Below, piece after piece: positions 6,566 to 9,230 of a stretch of 9,230 nucleotides of DNA; within the stretch, counting starts at the first letter, position 1; each line of letters starts with the position of its first letter. The notes below the pieces were generated by a model that was not told the DNA's origin, ran no database searches, and saw only the letters and a program-made list of their open reading frames with translations. The stretch is from NCBI GenBank assembly GCA_002451275.1, contig DKBS01000202.1, positions 6,429 through 15,658 of the forward strand, written 5' to 3'. The DNA is from Planctomycetaceae bacterium UBA6894 (GTDB lineage: Bacteria; Planctomycetota; Planctomycetia; Gemmatales; Gemmataceae). The position numbers were made by a program, and so were the translations under genes.

Positions 6566-7168
6566 ATGCCGCAGTTGGTCATTGGCACCCGCAACAAGCA
6601 CAAGGTTCAGGAGATTGCCGACCGGTGGAAGGAACTGGTGGCCAAGGGGTGGAGCCTGGTGGATCTGTCGGGCTTTCCGGACGCGCCCGAAGTGGAGGAG
6701 GACCAGGACACTTTTGGCGGCAACGCGGAGAAGAAGGCGCGTGAGACAGCCTTGGCCCTGAAGCAATGGGTTCTGGCGGAGGACAGCGGTTTGGTGGTGC
6801 CGGCTTTGGGGGGCGCTCCCGGGGTGCAGTCGGCCCGGTATGCCGGCAAGCACGGAGATGACGCGGCCAACAACCGGAAGCTTTTGGCGGAGCTGGAAGG
6901 CAAGGCCGACCGCAGGGCCCACTATGTTTGCCACGCGGTGGTGGCAGATCCCGAGGGGAACGTGGTGGCCAGGGCCGAGGGGCACTGCCACGGCGTGTTG
7001 GTGGACAGCCTGAAGGGGAGCGGCGGATTCGGTTATGACCCGCTTTTTCTGGTGCCTGAATTCCACGCCACCTTTGGGCAACTGCCCCTGGTGGTGAAGC
7101 AGGCGATCAGCCACCGCACGCGGGCCCTTGAGGGGCTGGAGCGGTGGCTGCACAAGATTGGCGGCTAA
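6566..7168 (+). CDS. rdgB: Non-canonical purine NTP pyrophosphatase (RdgB/HAM1/ITPase family)
   Basis: The protein is 200 aa, the usual family length. It hydrolyses ITP, dITP and XTP to the monophosphate plus pyrophosphate, keeping deaminated purines out of DNA and RNA in the cytoplasm. Family hallmarks are visible: LVIGTRNKHKVQEI at the N-terminus (substrate-binding T/S-x-N-x-x-K), E-x-x-x-T-F-x-x-N-A-x-x-K-A (about 46-59), ED(S/T)GL (about 72-76, metal/active-site region), PGVQSARYAG, GSGGFGYDPLF (about 152-162, base recognition and catalysis) and the C-terminal SHRTRALEGL. ATG 6566 is chosen because it sits at the typical N-terminus and has GGTGAG (6554-6559) upstream. It lies 86 bases after arsA and may be co-transcribed or have its own promoter; no clear one was found. 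Its stop is four bases from that of the convergent decarboxylase. Confidence 0.95.
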   Translation: MPQLVIGTRNKHKVQEIADRWKELVAKGWSLVDLSGFPDAPEVEEDQDTFGGNAEKKARETALALKQWVLAEDSGLVVPALGGAPGVQSARYAGKHGDDAANNRKLLAELEGKADRRAHYVCHAVVADPEGNVVARAEGHCHGVLVDSLKGSGGFGYDPLFLVPEFHATFGQLPLVVKQAISHRTRALEGLERWLHKIGG

Positions 7169-7172
7169 GGGT

Positions 7173-8861
7173 TCAGCCGACCCTGTCGGAAAGGCTTTTG
7201 CCCAGACGGCGGAGCGCCGGGCTGGAATCCATCTTGTCGAGCAGGACATTCAGGATCGTGAACTTTCCTTTATTGGCCAGCGCCTTGGCGAGGGCCGCAT
7301 CGAGTTCCCCCTCGGTCCGCACCAGGAAACCCTCGCCGCTGGCGAAGAGTTCCGGCAGTTTGTGAAACCGCCATTCCTGGACATCGTTGAACTTGCCCTC
7401 GAGGATGAATCGCTCCGTCAGATAGCCGTGGTTGTTCAGCACGATCACAATGGGATCGAGCCCCATGCGCACGGCAGTTGAGAGCTCTGTTCCGGTGAAG
7501 TGGAACGCGCCATCCCCAACCAGCACCAGGGGACGCAGGCCGGGCATGGCCACCTGGGCGCCGATGGCTGCCGGCACTGCCCAACCCAGCGTGGCGTAGA
7601 AGGAGCTGGAGAGAAATTTCGCACCCTGGTGAACCGCAAGGTCGATGGAGCCGAACATGGCATCGCCGGGATCCGCCAGGACGGCCATATCCGGCGTGAG
7701 GATGGAATTGACCTTCTGAAACAGCCGTTCGGTGGTCATGGGCTTGTCGGCGGCGGCCTTCCACGGGGCGGCCAGCGGATTTTTGAGATGGGGGACGCCG
7801 CGGGTGAAAACCGGCAATTCCTGGGCGGCGAGCCGGTTGAGGAACTCATCGAGCAGCACATCACCGAAGGAGTGGTGGCAGATGCGGATGCCTTCCGCTG
7901 TGGCGTAGATGGTGCTGCTTGGCGCCAGGTGCGCGGTGAAAATGCCGGTATCCATGTCGGTGGGCATGGTGCCCAGGGACAGGACGCAATCGGACTCCTC
8001 GACGAAATCGACAATGTCCTGCCGGCTGAGGGCACCGACATAGGTGCCGGCGTAGAGCGGGTGTTTCTCCGAGATGACCGATTTGCTTAGAAGGGTGGAA
8101 CAAACGGGGATATTGTGCTTTTCCGCGAAGGCGGTCAGTTGGTTGACCAGGCCCATGCGGTGGATCTCGATGCCGGCCAGGATGACCGGTTTGAGGGCGG
8201 TCTGGAGCATGGCCAGGGCTTCGCCCACCGCCTCGCGCAACTCGTCGGGGTCGCTGGTGGGACGGGTCTGCTCGAGTTTGGGCAACTCCAGGCATTCGAG
8301 ATCAACGCGGTCGCGGGGAATCTCGATGTAGACCGGTTGTTTTTTGCGGAGGCACACCTCGAGCACGCGATCGATCTCGCGCAGCGCGGTGAGGGGGTCA
8401 TCGAGCACGCATTGCGCGGCGGTGATGGGTTGCATGCACCGCAACTGGGTATCAGCTGGGCCAACCATGTGGTGGAGCAGTCCGCGCTTGCGCAATTCCC
8501 GCAGGCCGGGGGCGCCGCTGATGACCACCAGGGGAGACTTTTCCGCGAAGGCCCCGGCTATGGCGTTGGCGGCACTGAGTGTGCCCACCGCATAGGTGAG
8601 GCACAGGACCCCCAGTCCGCGCAAGCGGGCGTAGGCGTCGGCCGCATAGCCAGCGCAGAGTTCATTGGTGGTGCCGACCAGCCGGATCGGGCTGTCCTCC
8701 ACCTGTTTCATGAATCCCAGCACATAATCGCCCGGGATGCCGAAGATATCGGTGACACCCAGTTCGCCCAAGCGGCGGATAAGGTATTTCGTGACAGTTG
8801 TTTTTGATATCTTTATGCTGCTTTTTGATTCTTTTGATTTGGCTTGTGTAGTGTTGTTCAT
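7173..8861 (-). CDS. ThDP-dependent 2-oxo acid decarboxylase (pyruvate/indolepyruvate decarboxylase-like)
   Basis: From ATG 8861 the product is 562 aa, normal for this family. GGGAGG (8874-8869, minus strand) lies seven bases upstream of the start. Domain order is Pyr, middle, then PP. Visible residues are G-I-P-G-D45-Y, E67 in TTNELCAGYAADAYAR (ThDP activation), the paired H130-H131 in GLLHHMVG that marks decarboxylases rather than acetolactate synthases, GDG (449-451) to NN (476-477) for Mg-ThDP binding, and E483 in YLTER, matching the catalytic Glu of pyruvate decarboxylase. The complete D/E/HH/E set argues for non-oxidative decarboxylation of a 2-oxo acid to an aldehyde; the substrate (pyruvate, branched-chain, phenyl- or indolepyruvate) cannot be told by eye. 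The first 22 residues are a Ser/Lys/Thr-rich extension in unusually A/T-rich DNA. An upstream in-frame start near 9107 would overlap rpsB on the other strand and is disfavoured. Transcribed alone, divergently from rpsB. Confidence 0.92.
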   Translation of the reverse strand: MNNTTQAKSKESKSSIKISKTTVTKYLIRRLGELGVTDIFGIPGDYVLGFMKQVEDSPIRLVGTTNELCAGYAADAYARLRGLGVLCLTYAVGTLSAANAIAGAFAEKSPLVVISGAPGLRELRKRGLLHHMVGPADTQLRCMQPITAAQCVLDDPLTALREIDRVLEVCLRKKQPVYIEIPRDRVDLECLELPKLEQTRPTSDPDELREAVGEALAMLQTALKPVILAGIEIHRMGLVNQLTAFAEKHNIPVCSTLLSKSVISEKHPLYAGTYVGALSRQDIVDFVEESDCVLSLGTMPTDMDTGIFTAHLAPSSTIYATAEGIRICHHSFGDVLLDEFLNRLAAQELPVFTRGVPHLKNPLAAPWKAAADKPMTTERLFQKVNSILTPDMAVLADPGDAMFGSIDLAVHQGAKFLSSSFYATLGWAVPAAIGAQVAMPGLRPLVLVGDGAFHFTGTELSTAVRMGLDPIVIVLNNHGYLTERFILEGKFNDVQEWRFHKLPELFASGEGFLVRTEGELDAALAKALANKGKFTILNVLLDKMDSSPALRRLGKSLSDRVG

Positions 8862-8916
8862 GAGGGAGCCTCCCGGGAAAGGTAGCGAATGAGAGGTAAT
8901 GGGAGAGGACGATAGT

Positions 8917-8922
8917 ATTCTA
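8917..8922 (-). promoter_or_regulatory. Possible -10 for the decarboxylase gene
   Basis: On the minus strand this reads TAGAAT, five of six matches to the sigma-70 -10, located 56 bases upstream of the start codon. A convincing -35 at 16-18 bases was not seen, so this is only a candidate. It lies in the 232-base divergent gap (8862-9093) that also carries the rpsB promoter and leader. Confidence 0.25.
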
Positions 8923-8968
8923 GGCCGCTGTCCGGGCCAAATCCTTTTGGTCCCGGGGACGCTGGCCA

Positions 8969-8998
8969 TTGCGTGATTTGGGTGTTTTTGGGTATTCT
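8969..8998 (+). promoter_or_regulatory. Candidate sigma-70 promoter of rpsB
   Basis: TTGCGT (8969-8974) and TATTCT (8993-8998) are separated by 18 bases and match four of six consensus bases each, within a locally T-rich stretch. Transcription would start around 9005, giving a leader of about 90 bases that contains the hairpin at 9014-9071. The placement makes biological sense, but the hexamers are only moderate. Confidence 0.4.
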
Positions 8999-9013
8999 TG
9001 AAGGGCGTGAAGC

Positions 9014-9071
9014 TTTCCGCCGAAGTGCCGATGACCCTGAGTGGGGCATGCGGTGGCGGAAAATTTTTTTT
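9014..9071 (+). terminator. Intrinsic-terminator-like hairpin in the rpsB leader (probable attenuator)
   Basis: The arms TTTCCGCC (9014-9021) and GGCGGAAA (9055-9062) are perfect 8-bp reverse complements. An inner TGCC (9026-9029)/GGCA (9045-9048) stem can extend the structure. Eight T residues follow (9064-9071), and the rpsB Shine-Dalgarno AAGGAG starts at 9080. Because the gene to the left runs the other way, there is no upstream plus-strand transcript for this to end except rpsB's own leader; read on the minus strand there is no T-run. It therefore looks like an attenuator controlling rpsB. An alternative pairing GGCG (9004-9007) with CGCC (9018-9021) could compete with the terminator's left arm. 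The effector (S2 itself, or something else) is unknown. Confidence 0.65.
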
Positions 9072-9093
9072 CTGACCGCAAGGAGTCTTGAGC

Positions 9094-9230
9094 GTGTCGA
9101 TTATCAAAGTGGACGAGTTGATTGAGGCTGGTGTGCATTTCGGTCACCGCGCAAGCCGGTGGAACCCCAAGATGCGCCCCTACATCTACGGCAAGCGCAA
9201 GCTCATCCACATCATCGACCTGCGCGAGAC
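9094..9230 (+). CDS. rpsB: 30S ribosomal protein S2, N-terminal part (runs off the window)
   Basis: Translation from GTG 9094 gives about 45 residues before the window ends. They include ELIEAGVHFGHRASRWNPKM and RPYIYGKRKLIHIIDLRET, the highly conserved S2 N-terminus that contacts 16S rRNA. AAGGAG (9080-9085) lies eight bases upstream, which fixes the GTG as start. The HRASRWNPKM form (rather than the HQTRRWNPKM common in proteobacteria) is the main taxonomic hint for a planctomycete. S2 is a component of the small ribosomal subunit, and rpsB is usually followed by tsf, which would lie to the right of the window. Confidence 0.97.
   Translation, partial: MSIIKVDELIEAGVHFGHRASRWNPKMRPYIYGKRKLIHIIDLRE

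Noticed and set aside
7168..7184. Perfect 5-bp stem AGGGT/ACCCT at the rdgB stop as a bidirectional terminator
   Set aside because: The stem is short with a 7-base loop and has no T-run on either strand, so it is not adequate support for a terminator.
8862..9107. N-terminal extension of the decarboxylase by 82 residues
   Set aside because: It would read through the rpsB promoter, leader hairpin and start on the other strand, has no family similarity, and the ATG at 8861 has a good Shine-Dalgarno.

Overview
The window is G+C-rich bacterial chromosome, most likely from a planctomycete (Gemmatales/Gemmataceae-like). Three things point there: the N-terminus of ribosomal protein S2 at the right edge (GVHFGHRASRWNPKM... 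form), a large anti-sigma/FecR-like membrane protein of a planctomycete style, and a divergent pair of proteins of the 'planctomycete hypothetical' kind. The assignment is recognition by eye, not a database result. No tRNA, rRNA, IS element, integrase or CRISPR array was seen.

Layout, left to right. (1) 93-2255 (+): 720-aa single-pass membrane protein with a duplicated anti-sigma-like N-terminal motif, a proline-rich linker, a FecR-like middle and a HEAT-like C-terminus; a possible ECF-type promoter lies just upstream. (2) 2263-3653 (-): two-gene operon converging on gene 1. It encodes a secreted or lipid-free exported protein of unknown function and, coupled by an ATGA overlap, a four-helix membrane protein. 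(3) 3864-6479 (+): a compact arsenic/antimony-sensing operon arsR-arsD-arsA, with a clear sigma-70 promoter overlapped by a perfect 7-6-7 inverted repeat (probable ArsR operator). No arsB/acr3 permease or arsC reductase is present in the window. (4) 6566-7168 (+): rdgB/HAM1-type non-canonical purine NTP pyrophosphatase. (5) 7173-8861 (-): ThDP-dependent 2-oxo acid (pyruvate/indolepyruvate-type) decarboxylase, converging on rdgB with a 4-bp gap. (6) 9094-9230 (+): start of rpsB, divergent from the decarboxylase, with a leader that holds a strong terminator-like hairpin plus T8 directly before the Shine-Dalgarno, i.e. a probable attenuator.

How it works together: ArsR should repress arsRDA until trivalent As/Sb binds; ArsD would hand the metalloid to ArsA, the ATPase, which normally energises an efflux permease that must be encoded elsewhere. 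The rest is a mixture of housekeeping (rpsB, rdgB), metabolism (decarboxylase) and lineage-specific envelope proteins. The most notable unexplained signals are the rpsB leader hairpin, a second terminator-like structure between arsR and arsD, the permease-less ars operon, and the odd architecture of the 720-aa protein. No gap between genes exceeds about 270 bases.
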